Shown one piece after another: positions 63,949 to 64,000 of a stretch of DNA of 64,000 bases. The stretch's first letter is position 1. The number at the start of each line of letters is the position of its first letter. A program made the position numbers and the translations under genes. Under the pieces are notes generated by a model. That model was not told where the DNA came from. It saw only the letters and a list, made by a program, of their open reading frames with translations, and ran no database searches. This DNA comes from Alteromonas macleodii (GTDB taxonomy: Bacteria; Pseudomonadota; Gammaproteobacteria; Enterobacterales; Alteromonadaceae), in the NCBI RefSeq assembly GCF_903772925.1, contig NZ_LR812090.1:1632333-1696332 (forward strand). Direction: 5' to 3'.

Positions 63949-64000
63949 TTTTATGACTTTTAAGGTTAAGAAAGACAGCGGCGCAGTATAGCAAAAATTT

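Overview
The window looks like the chromosome of a marine gammaproteobacterium close to Alteromonas. Pointers are the thrS-infC-rpmI-rplT order with an AUU-started infC, a large TonB receptor, a KefB/KefG pair, many c-di-GMP proteins, moderate GC and AT-rich intergenic regions. This is inferred from gene content; no database was searched.

Layout. 1-1741: a truncated membrane-anchored protein and an exported metallo-beta-lactamase-fold hydrolase. 1905-7358: a catabolic module with a Rieske oxygenase, a rubredoxin/FAD-reductase fusion, a TetR repressor and an acyl-CoA ligase, tied together by four near-identical operators. 7435-7703: a MITE-like element with 34-bp terminal inverted repeats. 7785-15612: an RND efflux pair, KefG-KefB and a PagL-type lipid A deacylase. 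15754-19564: a Tat-exported molybdenum hydroxylase (IorAB type), an HxlR regulator and a small quinol-monooxygenase-like protein. 19807-21153: a PAS-PAS-GGDEF protein.

21181-53932 is a purine-catabolism supercluster. Guanine deaminase, adenine deaminase and XdhABC lead to urate. PuuD, UraH and UraD give allantoin, PuuE gives allantoate, and an allantoate amidohydrolase plus a PucG-type aminotransferase give oxalurate. An amidase and an HpxW-type Ntn hydrolase would finish the route to oxalate. Two NCS2 permeases, a TauE/SafE permease, a TonB receptor and a cupin accompany them. A RutR-like TetR protein lies next to puuE, and boxes of the RutR type (TTGACCANNTGGTCAA) precede xdhA, both permeases and the TonB receptor. 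An RpiR regulator sits at the far end, and a 16-bp palindrome lies upstream of the amidase. Embedded in the supercluster (34644-40578) is a signalling island: Hpt, REC-PAS-GGDEF-EAL, REC-GGDEF and a hybrid histidine kinase.

52381-64000 is mostly housekeeping: DUF924, a CPBP protease, an MscS channel, DUF3080, a pteridine reductase-like SDR, a fructosamine-kinase-like protein, then thrS-infC-rpmI-rplT and a glutaredoxin-like protein. The thrS leader holds a hairpin resembling a tRNA-Thr anticodon arm. Two neighbouring genes (MscS and DUF3080) each carry a degenerate four-copy tandem repeat near the N-terminus.
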